A stretch of 35,178 bases of DNA from Vibrio sp. AND4 (GTDB lineage: Bacteria > Pseudomonadota > Gammaproteobacteria > Enterobacterales > Vibrionaceae): positions 1 to 35,178 of the forward strand of contig NZ_ABGR01000021.1 of assembly GCF_000171815.1 (NCBI RefSeq), given 5' to 3'. The notes under the pieces were generated by a model, which worked only from the letters and a program-made list of their open reading frames with translations, ran no database searches and was not told where the DNA came from. The translations under genes were made by a program, and so were the position numbers. Below are positions 23,348-32,395 of this stretch, piece after piece (position 1 is the stretch's first letter; each line of letters starts with the position of its first letter).

Positions 23348-24217
23348 ATGAATACGAAAAAGCTCATCGTCGGGTTAGGCGTAATAGCAACGAGTATCTA
23401 CACACCGCTAACTGCTGCTAAAGACATTCTTACCAGTACCCCTGTCACTTACATGCTGTCACAGCAGTTAATGAAAGGCACAGGGATAGAAACGACATAC
23501 CTGCCCCCAAAGCGATATGGTGTTGAACGTTTGGTTAATTGGTTTGGTAGTAAAGGTTTGCAGCAAGTGATTAAAGCTGGTCAGGGTGCAACGGTGGCAA
23601 TCACGCTAGAGGCCATTTGGCATCAAGACCCTACCTTTGTCTACGCGCGTCAGGGAAACGTTCGTTTAATTGAAATTGATGCTTCTCAAGCGATTTCTCC
23701 AAGAGCTCAGGGTGTTGCAGCGTTGACACTGGACGGTGGAGAGACGTCAAAATTTGCATGGATGAACCCGACTAACTTGATTCGAATGGCCGCTATCGTG
23801 GGTGAGGATCTGCAAAAAGTGTATCCTCAATTCCAAGTCCAGATAGAGAAAAATCAACAAGGTCTAATGCTGGATGTGCGTGAGCTGATTAATCAGCAAC
23901 AAGAGGTCATTTTTGAAAAAGGGATCGATTCGGTTGTATTATTGGGTGAATCGTTAGAAGACTTTGCCTCAGGCAATCAGCTGTTTGTTGTTAATCGTCA
24001 GTTTAAACCGGAATTGGAATGGTCGGAGGCAGAGAAGTTATCTTTAAAAACTCGATTTGAGGAAGATGAAACTCTGTGGCTACTTACCAGCAAACGTCCG
24101 TCAAAAATGTTACTTACACTCGTTTCAGAGGATCGCATACTGCAAATTGATGTTGTTGACCGATGGGGCAATAAAGGCATCAAAAGCGAGAAACCACTCG
24201 AACGCTGGCAGTTGTAA
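23348..24217 (+). CDS. Second, ligand-degenerate ZnuA-like binding protein (FpvF-like)
   Basis: 289 residues. Signal peptide MNTKKLIVGLGVIATSIYTPLTAA, then a fold that follows the ZnuA pattern (TSTPVTYMLSQQLMKGTGIE, FAWMNPTNLIRMAAIVGEDL, KGIDSVVLLGESLEDFASGN). Lined up with the first binding protein, the His ligands are replaced: NPH becomes PPKRYG, NPHTF becomes NPTNL, and THNAYGY is lost. So it may bind a siderophore, a partner protein or a metal complex, not a bare cation. P. aeruginosa FpvCDEF is described as an importer with two periplasmic binding proteins, and FpvF holds the same last position. ATG 23348 is chosen; the frame is open upstream into the permease. A strong terminator follows. 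Confidence 0.8.
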   Translation: MNTKKLIVGLGVIATSIYTPLTAAKDILTSTPVTYMLSQQLMKGTGIETTYLPPKRYGVERLVNWFGSKGLQQVIKAGQGATVAITLEAIWHQDPTFVYARQGNVRLIEIDASQAISPRAQGVAALTLDGGETSKFAWMNPTNLIRMAAIVGEDLQKVYPQFQVQIEKNQQGLMLDVRELINQQQEVIFEKGIDSVVLLGESLEDFASGNQLFVVNRQFKPELEWSEAEKLSLKTRFEEDETLWLLTSKRPSKMLLTLVSEDRILQIDVVDRWGNKGIKSEKPLERWQL

Positions 24218-24242
24218 CACGCAAAAAGCCACGTAATTTATG

Positions 24243-24269
24243 AAGGGAACTGAAAAGTTCCCTTTTTTT
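24243..24269 (+). terminator. Terminator of the nine-gene iron operon
   Basis: AAGGGAACT (24243-24251) pairs with AGTTCCCTT (24256-24264) around a GAAA tetraloop and runs into seven T. It confirms that the operon ends with the second binding protein. Confidence 0.93.
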
Positions 24270-24430
24270 ATGTGCTTGTGATCACAAAACCTGTATGGCA
24301 CCACCTGTTGCATAAGAAAAAATTTGTTTCATTTATATTTCATTACTACTTTGTTATGTGTTCGTTGTGATCTATTTATTTACCTTACTTACGCGGCGAA
24401 CTAATACAAGCAACTATATGGATATTGAAA

Positions 24431-25414
24431 ATGAAAATGAAAACTCTAGCCGTTGCAGTGGCGGCACTAGCAGGTGGTTCTCAAGTATTTGCAGCAGAAA
24501 TTTACAGCAGTGATGGCACATCAATGTCTATCGGTGGCCACGTATCTGTCGGTGTTGGTGAGTACTTTGAAGAGGATGTGCGTGTCCATCAGGTATCTCC
24601 TCGTATTAATGTTGGTGGCAAGCACGATATCGGCAATGGTGTGACGGTTGATGCAAAAGGCGAATGGGCTCTGAACTACCTCGATGGTGGTGAGGGATCA
24701 TTTGCAACCCGCCTTGGTTACATTGGTGCGACGCATGACCAATACGGTCGCTTAGTCGTTGGTACACAGTGGTCACCATACTACGATGTGGCTGGTGTTG
24801 CGGATATGCCAATCGCATTTGCCAATGATTTCTTATATGCAAATGGCTACTATGAGCTCGGTTCTGCTCGTGCTGAAAAAATGGTCAGTTACCGCAAAGG
24901 TTTTGAGTTTGGCGAAGGTTTCGGCCTAAACCTAGGCCTAGGTTGGCAAGGTAAGAATGGTAACTTTGACGATCGTGGACAAATTGCGCTCAGCACTGAA
25001 TTAGCAGGCTTTGGACTTGGCTACGTATACAGCACTGGTGACATTAGAAATGGTGCTAAAAACGAGTCGGCAACTTCTCATGTATTTTCTGCTAACTACG
25101 GTAAATACGGTTCAGGTTTATATGCAGCATTAGTTTACGGAATGAATGACTATTTCTATCTTGGTAAAGAGGAAACTTCTCAGCTAGAGGGGTTACTCGC
25201 TTATGGTGTAAACGACTGGACGTTCAGTGTGAACTACGAGTCTGTTGAAGACGAGAAATTGAACAAAACACAATTTAGCCAAACTGCTTTGCAAGCTGAG
25301 TACGCGGTTACACCGGCATTCTACACGTTCGCTGGTTACCAGTTTGACCTAGGTAATGATATTGGTGATCCAGAAAACGACTACTGGACTCTAGGTGCTC
25401 GTTACTACTTTTAA
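24431..25414 (+). CDS. OmpU-like general porin
   Basis: 327 residues. Signal peptide MKMKTLAVAVAALAGGSQVFAA, then a 16-strand-type barrel (VSPRINVGGKHDIGNGVTVD, ATRLGYIGATHDQYGRLVVG, DYWTLGARYYF). The GRLVVGTQWSPYY region is the typical start of the constriction loop, and the C-terminal Phe is the assembly signal. It lets small hydrophilic solutes cross the outer membrane. ATG 24431 (or 24437) begins the signal peptide; the TTG at 24425 is unlikely. It has its own AT-rich promoter region and terminator, so it is not part of the iron operon. A TGTGATCTATTT stretch upstream (about 24366) weakly recalls a CRP half-site. Confidence 0.9.
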   Translation: MKMKTLAVAVAALAGGSQVFAAEIYSSDGTSMSIGGHVSVGVGEYFEEDVRVHQVSPRINVGGKHDIGNGVTVDAKGEWALNYLDGGEGSFATRLGYIGATHDQYGRLVVGTQWSPYYDVAGVADMPIAFANDFLYANGYYELGSARAEKMVSYRKGFEFGEGFGLNLGLGWQGKNGNFDDRGQIALSTELAGFGLGYVYSTGDIRNGAKNESATSHVFSANYGKYGSGLYAALVYGMNDYFYLGKEETSQLEGLLAYGVNDWTFSVNYESVEDEKLNKTQFSQTALQAEYAVTPAFYTFAGYQFDLGNDIGDPENDYWTLGARYYF

Positions 25415-25457
25415 TCGGTAGGACAGTTTCTACTGCCTAAACACAATCATTGTGTTC

Positions 25458-25490
25458 ACGCCTACTTGCTTTGAGTAGGCGTTTCTCTTT
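25458..25490 (+). terminator. Terminator of the porin gene
   Basis: A perfect 9-bp stem ACGCCTACT (25458-25466) with 25474-25482, a 7-nt loop and a pyrimidine-rich TTTCTCTTT tail. Confidence 0.85.
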
Positions 25491-25531
25491 CGATTGAGTT
25501 CGTCTGGTTAATAAAGAAAAGTGTCAAGATT

Positions 25532-25559
25532 GAAAAATGCCCGCGTAAAAGCGGGCATT
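25532..25559 (-). terminator. Terminator of the oligopeptidase B gene
   Basis: AATGCCCGC (25536-25544) pairs with GCGGGCATT (25551-25559), with a 6-nt loop. Read on the minus strand it ends in a T run. It lies 35 bases after the stop codon. It can also act on the plus strand. Confidence 0.88.
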
Positions 25560-25593
25560 GTTTTGGTGGTTCATGATTGATGATGAATCAAGC

Positions 25594-27759
25594 TTATTTC
25601 GTTTCTAACAAATCTAGGAAAAAAGCGTACTCTAGAGCGTCTTCTTTTAATCGTTTAAATCGGCCTGACGCCCCACCATGCCCCGCCTCCATATCGGTTT
25701 TGAACAACAAAACGTTGTCGTCTGTTTTCATTTCACGAAGTTTGGCCACCCATTTCATCGGCTCAAAGTATTGAACCTGTGAGTCGTGCAAGCCTGTTGT
25801 TACCAAAATATTCGGGTAGTTCTGAACCTTCACATTGTCGTATGGCGAATAGCTCAGCATGTAATCGTAGTAAGTTTTATCGTTCGGGTTACCCCATTCA
25901 TCGTATTCATTGGTGGTGAGAGGAATCGACTCATCAAGCATGGTCGTTACCACGTCTACAAATGGGACATGTGCGCCAATACCACGGTAGAGTTCAGGTG
26001 CTTGGTTGATGATTGCTCCCATCAGTAGCCCGCCAGCAGAGCCGCCAACCGCAAACACTTTATCTTGCGCGCCGTAGCCTTCTTTAACTAGGCCTTTGGT
26101 TACATCGATAAAGTCATTGAATGTATTCTGTTTTGTTAGCTTCTTACCATCTTCATACCAAGGGCGACCGAGCATTTCTGAACCACGAATATGGGCGATG
26201 GCGTACACGAATCCGCGATCAAGTAGGCTGAGACGGGTGGAGCCGAACGTTGGCTCAATGGTTGATCCGTAGGAGCCGTAGCCGTACTGGTAGATTGGGT
26301 TAGTGCCGTCTTTTTTAAACAAGTCTTTACGGTAGACCAATGAGACTGGCACTTGCTTACCATCACGAGCGGTAACCATGATTCGCTCAGATTGGTAGTT
26401 ATCGGCATCAAAATCACCCAGTACAGGCGTTTGCTTCATGATTTCGGATTTACCCGTATTAAGGTCGAAATCATAGTAAGTGCCCGGTGTGGTTAGGCTA
26501 CTGTAGTAGATGCGGACTTTTGAATTATCTAGTTCGAGGTTGCCCGTAAGGTAAGCAGCAAAAGCCGTATCATTAAATTCAAGTGGGAACGCTTTGCCCG
26601 TCGATAGTTGACGAATTTTAACGGTTGATAAACCGTTAGTGCGTTGCTCATAAACGAGGTGATCATCGAACAAATCGAAATCGACAAGCTGTGTGTCGTC
26701 ATCGGCAGCAATGACATCGACCCATTTTGACCGATCGTGCATCTCTTCCGCTTTCACTTTCATCAAACGGAAATTCACTGCTTGATAGTTGGTGTAAATG
26801 TAATACCAATCTCCCAGCTTAGCGATGCTGTACTCAATGCCCGTCTCTCGTGGATAGAAAGCTTCGGCTTTGGCGTTTGGATCGCTCGCATCAATGACTG
26901 ACACGCCACTGGTTTCGGTACTTGAGTGCCAAATGTAAACTTGTTCTCCGTCTTTACTCTTACTCAAGAAAGTGTAAAAAGCGCTGTCAGTTTCTTCATA
27001 GATTAAGGCATCGCTTGTCTGAGGTGTGCCTAATACGTGGCGATACACTTGATAACCTAACAGGGTTTGTGGATCTTTCTTGATGTAGTAGAAGGCTTGA
27101 TTGTCGTTTTGCCATGCGATTGCACTTGATGCACCTTCAATTTCATCTTTTAGATATTTGCCAGTTGTGAGGTCTTTAATTTTGATGGTGTAAATACGGC
27201 GGCTCAGAGTGTCTTCACCGTAAGCCAACATGTTTTCATTTGGGCTCACGGATAGGCCACCAATGCTAAAGAACTCATGCGCTTTCGCCAGCTCATTAAC
27301 ATCCAAGATAACTTGCTTATCTTTACCAGCAAAGTCTTTGGCACGAAGGTGTACTTCGTATTCGTTGTCGCCTGTCACTTCATTGGAATAGTAGTAACTG
27401 CCCTTGCGAACAGGCACCGAATTGTCATCTTTCGCGATTCGGCCTTTGATTTCTTCAAATAATTGTTGTTGTGATGCTTCAGTGTGTTTCAGTACGGTTT
27501 CTGCGTACAGATTCTCTTGCTCAAGATGTTGCAAAATCGCTGGATCTTGACGTTTGTCATCACGCATCCAGTAGTAGTTATCGATTCGGGTATCACCATG
27601 AATCGTCATAGCGTGAGGGACTTTCTTAGCAACTGGGGATCGGGTTTGTTGAGCAATAATCTGCGATTGGGAGTAGTGGTTCATGGTTGGTATTCCTTGA
27701 TTGCTGCATCCGACGACAAGCGCGACCGATACGGCCAGCGTGGTTAAAGTGAAACGCAT
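25594..27759 (-). CDS. ptrB: Oligopeptidase B (S9A serine peptidase) with a lipoprotein signal
   Basis: 721 residues. N-terminal signal MRFTLTTLAVSVALVVGC with lipobox Cys18, then the S9A propeller (PHAMTIHGDTRIDNYYWMRD...) and a C-terminal alpha/beta hydrolase. Catalytic Ser574 lies in GGSAGGLLMG, with Asp in TGLHDSQVQYF and His in AGHGGASGRFK. It cuts peptides after Arg or Lys and is highly similar to E. coli PtrB, which is cytoplasmic and starts directly at the IPHAM region. Here the added signal would place it in the envelope. An internal ATG at 27684 (Met26) also has AAGGA at good spacing and would give a cytoplasmic form. The main start at 27759 has AAGGA 8 nt upstream. Single-gene unit. 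Confidence 0.92.
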   Translation of the reverse strand: MRFTLTTLAVSVALVVGCSNQGIPTMNHYSQSQIIAQQTRSPVAKKVPHAMTIHGDTRIDNYYWMRDDKRQDPAILQHLEQENLYAETVLKHTEASQQQLFEEIKGRIAKDDNSVPVRKGSYYYSNEVTGDNEYEVHLRAKDFAGKDKQVILDVNELAKAHEFFSIGGLSVSPNENMLAYGEDTLSRRIYTIKIKDLTTGKYLKDEIEGASSAIAWQNDNQAFYYIKKDPQTLLGYQVYRHVLGTPQTSDALIYEETDSAFYTFLSKSKDGEQVYIWHSSTETSGVSVIDASDPNAKAEAFYPRETGIEYSIAKLGDWYYIYTNYQAVNFRLMKVKAEEMHDRSKWVDVIAADDDTQLVDFDLFDDHLVYEQRTNGLSTVKIRQLSTGKAFPLEFNDTAFAAYLTGNLELDNSKVRIYYSSLTTPGTYYDFDLNTGKSEIMKQTPVLGDFDADNYQSERIMVTARDGKQVPVSLVYRKDLFKKDGTNPIYQYGYGSYGSTIEPTFGSTRLSLLDRGFVYAIAHIRGSEMLGRPWYEDGKKLTKQNTFNDFIDVTKGLVKEGYGAQDKVFAVGGSAGGLLMGAIINQAPELYRGIGAHVPFVDVVTTMLDESIPLTTNEYDEWGNPNDKTYYDYMLSYSPYDNVKVQNYPNILVTTGLHDSQVQYFEPMKWVAKLREMKTDDNVLLFKTDMEAGHGGASGRFKRLKEDALEYAFFLDLLETK

Positions 27760-27971
27760 CTGTGTATCCTTATTGTGTACTTTTATCGTGCCGCTTTGCC
27801 ATTTATTTATTGTGCGAGCAAGAGTACGTTAGTGTTCTTCCAGTGAATATCTTTATATCGAATGGCAAATGAATAAGTTTTGTATACGCAACTGTTGTTT
27901 TAGCAAAGATTGAGTGGGATGTTAAATGCTATTGCTAGAGGATGAGAGCTAAAGAGTCAGGTGTGCGCAAC

Positions 27972-28006
27972 AAAAAAGGGACACACTTTTCAGCGTGTCC
28001 CCTTTG
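27972..28006 (-). terminator. Terminator of the emrD gene
   Basis: GGGACAC (27978-27984) pairs with GTGTCCC (27995-28001). A/T runs on both sides extend the stem with one bulge. Minus-strand reading ends in six T, about 60 bases past the emrD stop. The remaining 27760-27970 gap before oligopeptidase B shows no clear gene. Confidence 0.8.
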
Positions 28007-28036
28007 TTTTTTTAGGGTGAGAATGAGGCTACTTTT

Positions 28037-29242
28037 TTAAATCGCCACTGGCATTTCGTTTGAATGGTCATGTTTGCGATTAACCCAACGTAAACCTATC
28101 ATTGCGATGATCGACATAGCCATCATTAAACAACCAACAGGCATTTGGTCCTGCGCTGGAAACAACGAAGCTAATAGTGTTGCGATGCCCGCACCGAGAT
28201 TTTGCATCCCCCCCAAAATCGCACCACCAGTGCCTGCATGGTATGGGAATGGTGAGAGTGCGCCAGTCGTCGCTGCTGGGAACAAAATGCCGGCGCCCAA
28301 GAAGTAGATGGTTGCACCGCCAACTAAGGTCAAAGCGGTGGTTAGACCCAACAGGCCCGGAATCAGTACCACTGCTGAGCCAACCAAGATGGCCACGAGT
28401 CCCACATTCAGCGCTCGGCGTTCTGAACGACGTTGTGCAATGTAGCTCGATAGGCCTGCACCCACTAGGTAACCCGGAATCGGCAAGACAAACAGCAAGC
28501 TTACGGTGGTTGCTGGCAAGCCAAGTACGCCGCCCAGTAATACCCCAGCAGCCGCTTCAAATACTGCCACGCCAGCGAAGGTTGCAACTAATACCAACAA
28601 AAAGCCTTGGAAGCGTTTGTCGGACATGACGAACTTGTAGCTTTTTGCCACAGATTCATGTTTGCGACGTTCTTTCGGTAAGGTTTCCATCATGCTTGTC
28701 ATCATAGTGATGACCACCGCGATACCAAATAGCGCTAAAAATAGGTAGCTAGAGCGCCAGCCGAATGTTTCGGTTAGGTAACCGCCTAATACAGGTGCAA
28801 TTAGTGGTGAGAAAATCACACACATGCTGATCAAGCTGTTTGCTCGGTGCAGTTCTGCGCCCTCAAAGCAGTCACGAGTCAGTGTACGAGACATAGCACC
28901 ACCACAACCGATCCCTAAGCCTTGGATAAAGCTGCCAGCCAGAAACCACTCGTATTCATGGGCGAATAACGCGACTAAAGTACCGAGTATGTAGATGATC
29001 AAGCCCACAACGATAATAGGTTTGCGACCAAGGCGATCAGAAAGCGGACCGTACACAAACTGCGATAAGCCGTAAGGGATGAGGTAACAGGCCATCACGG
29101 CTTGAAGCGAAGATGCTGATACCAAAAATTCTCTCGCCATATGACCGATAGAAGGCACGTACATCGTTTGAGTCATTTGACCTACGGCAGTCAGGATTGC
29201 GATTAAAAAGGTAAGTTTCGCTAATGGAAACGAGGCGGACAT
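28037..29242 (-). CDS. emrD: EmrD-like MFS multidrug efflux transporter
   Basis: 401 residues with 12 predicted membrane helices. Matches the E. coli EmrD pattern: TAVGQMTQTMYVPSIGHMA, LIPYGLSQFVYGPLSDRLGR (MFS motif A region), RANSLISMCVIFSPLIAPVL and FEAAAGVLLGGVLGLPATTV. It is a proton-driven exporter of hydrophobic drugs and uncouplers in E. coli. Start ATG 29242 with GGGAGAG upstream. Single-gene unit, on the minus strand between speB and the oligopeptidase gene. Confidence 0.88.
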   Translation of the reverse strand: MSASFPLAKLTFLIAILTAVGQMTQTMYVPSIGHMAREFLVSASSLQAVMACYLIPYGLSQFVYGPLSDRLGRKPIIVVGLIIYILGTLVALFAHEYEWFLAGSFIQGLGIGCGGAMSRTLTRDCFEGAELHRANSLISMCVIFSPLIAPVLGGYLTETFGWRSSYLFLALFGIAVVITMMTSMMETLPKERRKHESVAKSYKFVMSDKRFQGFLLVLVATFAGVAVFEAAAGVLLGGVLGLPATTVSLLFVLPIPGYLVGAGLSSYIAQRRSERRALNVGLVAILVGSAVVLIPGLLGLTTALTLVGGATIYFLGAGILFPAATTGALSPFPYHAGTGGAILGGMQNLGAGIATLLASLFPAQDQMPVGCLMMAMSIIAMIGLRWVNRKHDHSNEMPVAI

Positions 29243-29442
29243 TTTCGTATCTCTCCCGAAGTTTAAGACGTTAAAAGCCTTAGCGCACCATATAGGAGAG
29301 CCAAGTAAACAAAGTGGTTGGGGAATCTAAGCGCGAGATATTAGAGCTTGAGTGCTGACTTATCAATCAAAAATTGTGATCTTGAGCAAGATAAAAATCT
29401 ATGATTTGAATTAGAAAATCTAATCTATTTGAAAGTGTGTAG

Positions 29443-29464
29443 AAAAAGGAGCCGAAGCTCCCTT
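29443..29464 (-). terminator. Terminator of the speA-speB operon
   Basis: On the minus strand GGAGC (29461-29457) pairs with GCTCC (29452-29448) around a stable TTCG loop, followed by TTTTT. It lies about 33 bases after the speB stop. Confidence 0.88.
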
Positions 29465-29496
29465 TGAAGTATTGTTCTGGTCTGGAACCACTTTTG

Positions 29497-30417
29497 TTAT
29501 CCGCGATTGGAAGCGTAGGCGTAAAGCAGTTCAAGCGCGATGGTCGCACCAGCCAATGCAGTTACATCACTGTGGTCGTAGGGAGGAGAGACTTCCACCA
29601 CGTCCATGCCTACAATATTCATGCCCGCAAAACCACGAATGATCTTAAGAATTTTATCTGAGTTCAAACCACCACAAACGGGCGTACCTGTACCTGGTGC
29701 AAACGCCGGATCCAGACAGTCGATGTCAAAAGTCACGTACACTGGCTTATCCGCAACCGTACGATGAATCTCTGCCAGAATCTCTGTTACTGACATGTCG
29801 TTCGCTTGCATTGCGTTGATCACATTGAAGCCGTGATCGTGTTGAGCATATTCGGTACGAATACCAATTTGTACCGAGTTCTTCGCAGAAATTAGCCCTT
29901 CTTTTGGCGCATGATAGAACATAGTGCCATGGTCGTAAGAACTGCCGTTTGCGTACGTGTCAGTGTGCGCATCGAAGTGAATCAGTGCCATTTGGCCATG
30001 GTGCTTTGCGTAAGCACGTAGGATCGGTAGCGTGATGAAGTGATCCCCACCCAAGCCGAGCATTGTCTTACCGCTCTTGAGAATTTCATTTGTCGCAGCT
30101 TCTAGGCGGTAAGTGAAATCTTCCGCATCACCACAATCGAAGACCAGATCACCTGCGTCTATCACTTTCAATTTATCAAATACGTTGAAGTCCCAAGGGA
30201 ATTTTTTGCCTTCCCAAGCAAGGTTTACAGACGCACGTCGGATCGCATCTGGCCCCATACGTGCGCCAGGGCGACCAGAAGTCGCCATGTCTAGAGGAAC
30301 CCCGAGCACCACAACGTCTGCGTCTACCGATACTGGGTTTTTGACGTAAGGTCGACGCAGAAACGACATAGAGTTGGAGTAGAGCGAATAATCGGTTTTA
30401 GTAAACAAATCATTCAT
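29497..30417 (-). CDS. speB: Agmatinase
   Basis: 306 residues, ureohydrolase family. It hydrolyses agmatine to putrescine and urea with a two-Mn centre. Metal-binding motifs: [11 protein letters not shown] and [16 protein letters not shown], all intact. [17 protein letters not shown] is the usual N-terminal segment. It starts one base after the speA stop, with GAGG inside the end of speA as ribosome site, so speA-speB is a translation-linked two-gene operon making putrescine from arginine. Ends at a TTCG-loop terminator. Confidence 0.95.
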   Translation of the reverse strand: MNDLFTKTDYSLYSNSMSFLRRPYVKNPVSVDADVVVLGVPLDMATSGRPGARMGPDAIRRASVNLAWEGKKFPWDFNVFDKLKVIDAGDLVFDCGDAEDFTYRLEAATNEILKSGKTMLGLGGDHFITLPILRAYAKHHGQMALIHFDAHTDTYANGSSYDHGTMFYHAPKEGLISAKNSVQIGIRTEYAQHDHGFNVINAMQANDMSVTEILAEIHRTVADKPVYVTFDIDCLDPAFAPGTGTPVCGGLNSDKILKIIRGFAGMNIVGMDVVEVSPPYDHSDVTALAGATIALELLYAYASNRG

Positions 30418-30418
30418 A

Positions 30419-32329
30419 TCAGAAATCCTCTAAATAGGTATAGCCCGCCAAACCTTGTTCGAGTTCAGCGAGGATTTGCTCTTGTTCACTGGCTTCAACA
30501 CGTGCTGAAACCAATTGTTTGTAATTGTCACGAATCGCATCTACGTCGATATGAACGTAACGCATCATGTCTTCAACGCTATCACCTTGGTTGATGTAGC
30601 TGATCTCAAAGCGACCTTGTTCATCCACGTTGACTACTGCACTGTGGGTATCACCAAATAAGTTATGCATGTCGCCTAAGATTTCTTGGTACGCGCCTAC
30701 TAAGAAGAAGCCCATTAGGTACGGTTTGTCTTTACTCCATGCTGGTACTGGCAATGTACTCTCAATGCCTTGACCATCAACGTAATGGTCGATAACACCA
30801 TCGGAGTCGCAAGTGATATCCAACATCACCGCACGACGCTCTTCCACATCACCAAGACCAGAAAGTGGTAGAACAGGGAACACCTGATCAATCCCCCATG
30901 CATCTGGCAGAGATTGGAAAAGAGAGAAGTTTACGAAGAACTTATCCGCCAGGCGTTCGTTTAACTCATCCAAAATTGGACGATGGAAACGGTTCTTGGT
31001 GCTCATTTGACGACTAAGCTCGAAGTAAATACGTAGCGACAGCTGTTCTGCCCATGCACGTTGTTCGAGATTCAGAACGCCAGTAGCAAATTGGGAGTGG
31101 ACCTCTACCAAATCGCTCTGGGTATCGTTGTAAATCTCTATCAATGCACGTGCATCTGTACCGTCTTGCAGGTTTTGCCAGTTTCGCCACATGTTTTGTA
31201 GCAAGAACGGTGCATCTGCCGCTGGCTCGAAGACTTCTTCCGGCTGGTATGTCTCATTACCAATAACATTAGAAATTAACACCGCGTGGTGTGCAGTCAA
31301 AGAGCGACCCGATTCAGAGATGATCACAGGCATAGGCTGTTCGTACTGCTGACACACATCACCTACCGTGTTAACGATATTTCGTGCGTATTCTGCTAGG
31401 CCGTAGTTCATCGAATTTGATGACTGGCTGCGTGTGCCGTCATAGTCTACTGCCAAACCGCCGCCAACATCGAAGTAATCAATGTTGGCCCCCATGGCAC
31501 GTAATTCACAGTAGAAACGTGCAGATTCATTTACACCATTACGAACGTCACGGATGTTTGCCATCTGTGAGCCAAGGTGGAAGTGAACCAATTGCATGGT
31601 GCCCAGCTGGTCTTCGCGTTTTAGACGCCCAATCACGCTCAATACTTGCGATGCCGACAGGCCGAACTTCGACTTCTCACCACCGCTTGCTTGCCACTTG
31701 CCTGCACCTTGAGACGCAAGGCGGATGCGCAAGCCAAGACGCGGTGTTACGCCCAAGCTTTTTGCTTCTTCAAGTACCAGATCAAGCTCAGAGAGTTTCT
31801 CAAGAACGATAAAGACTTTGTGACCGAGCTTTTCACCGATCAGTGCAAGACGCACATATTCACGGTCTTTGTAGCCATTACACACGATGACGGAGCTGCC
31901 TTGTTGAGCCAATGCTAATACAGCCAACAATTCTGGCTTACTGCCTGCCTCCAGACCGAGTTGTTTGTTTTCTAGTTGTGCTTGGCTCGCCAGAATTTCG
32001 TCAACGACCTCACGCTGCTGGTTTACTTTAATCGGGTAGACCAGTAGGTATTTATTTGGGTATTGGTATTCTTCAATCGCTTGGTTGAAGGCCTGACAAA
32101 TGCCATGCACACGTTGGTGTACGATCTGCGGGAAGCGCACTAACACCGGCAGATTTAACTGCTTTGCTTCGAGCTGGTCCACGATGGCACTGAAAGGAAT
32201 TTGGTGCATGTGGTCGCTCCGAGGAGATACATATACCTCGCCTTGGTCATCAATTCCGTAGAAGCCTTGGCTCCAGTAGTGAACATTGTAGTCTGCGCGA
32301 ATGCGATCTAATTTCGTTGCTTTTTCCAA
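30419..32329 (-). CDS. speA: Biosynthetic arginine decarboxylase
   Basis: About 636 residues, PLP-dependent fold III decarboxylase: arginine to agmatine plus CO2. Motifs: the PLP lysine in [58 protein letters not shown] and [15 protein letters not shown]. The family N-terminus aligns at [14 protein letters not shown]. The start is uncertain. No ATG is available nearby; the frame is open to a TTG at 32386, but the TTG at 32329 has GAGAG 7 nt upstream and fits family length better, so it is used. Non-ATG starts fit tight translational control. A leader with two tandem hairpins precedes it. First gene of the speA-speB operon. Confidence 0.92.
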   Translation of the reverse strand: MEKATKLDRIRADYNVHYWSQGFYGIDDQGEVYVSPRSDHMHQIPFSAIVDQLEAKQLNLPVLVRFPQIVHQRVHGICQAFNQAIEEYQYPNKYLLVYPIKVNQQREVVDEILASQAQLENKQLGLEAGSKPELLAVLALAQQGSSVIVCNGYKDREYVRLALIGEKLGHKVFIVLEKLSELDLVLEEAKSLGVTPRLGLRIRLASQGAGKWQASGGEKSKFGLSASQVLSVIGRLKREDQLGTMQLVHFHLGSQMANIRDVRNGVNESARFYCELRAMGANIDYFDVGGGLAVDYDGTRSQSSNSMNYGLAEYARNIVNTVGDVCQQYEQPMPVIISESGRSLTAHHAVLISNVIGNETYQPEEVFEPAADAPFLLQNMWRNWQNLQDGTDARALIEIYNDTQSDLVEVHSQFATGVLNLEQRAWAEQLSLRIYFELSRQMSTKNRFHRPILDELNERLADKFFVNFSLFQSLPDAWGIDQVFPVLPLSGLGDVEERRAVMLDITCDSDGVIDHYVDGQGIESTLPVPAWSKDKPYLMGFFLVGAYQEILGDMHNLFGDTHSAVVNVDEQGRFEISYINQGDSVEDMMRYVHIDVDAIRDNYKQLVSARVEASEQEQILAELEQGLAGYTYLEDF

Positions 32330-32395
32330 CTTGATTCTCTCAAAAATGTATTTAAGCCCCCATAGGAGATAGAGGAGAAAATACAAAAAAGCAAA

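Noticed and set aside
20789..24217. Simple reading of the transporter as a zinc (ZnuABC) system
   Set aside because: No His-rich metal loop in the binding protein, a Fur-like site and not an evident Zur site at the operon head, a second binding protein, and PepSY/DUF6162 partners point to iron/siderophore handling. Zinc is not fully excluded.
28177..28629. 150-codon open frame on the plus strand
   Set aside because: It lies wholly antisense to the well-supported emrD gene, is rich in Arg/Pro/Gln as expected of an antisense shadow, and has no ribosome site.
31384..31812. 142-codon open frame on the plus strand
   Set aside because: Antisense to speA, whose motifs are intact over this stretch. 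Composition is typical of a shadow frame.
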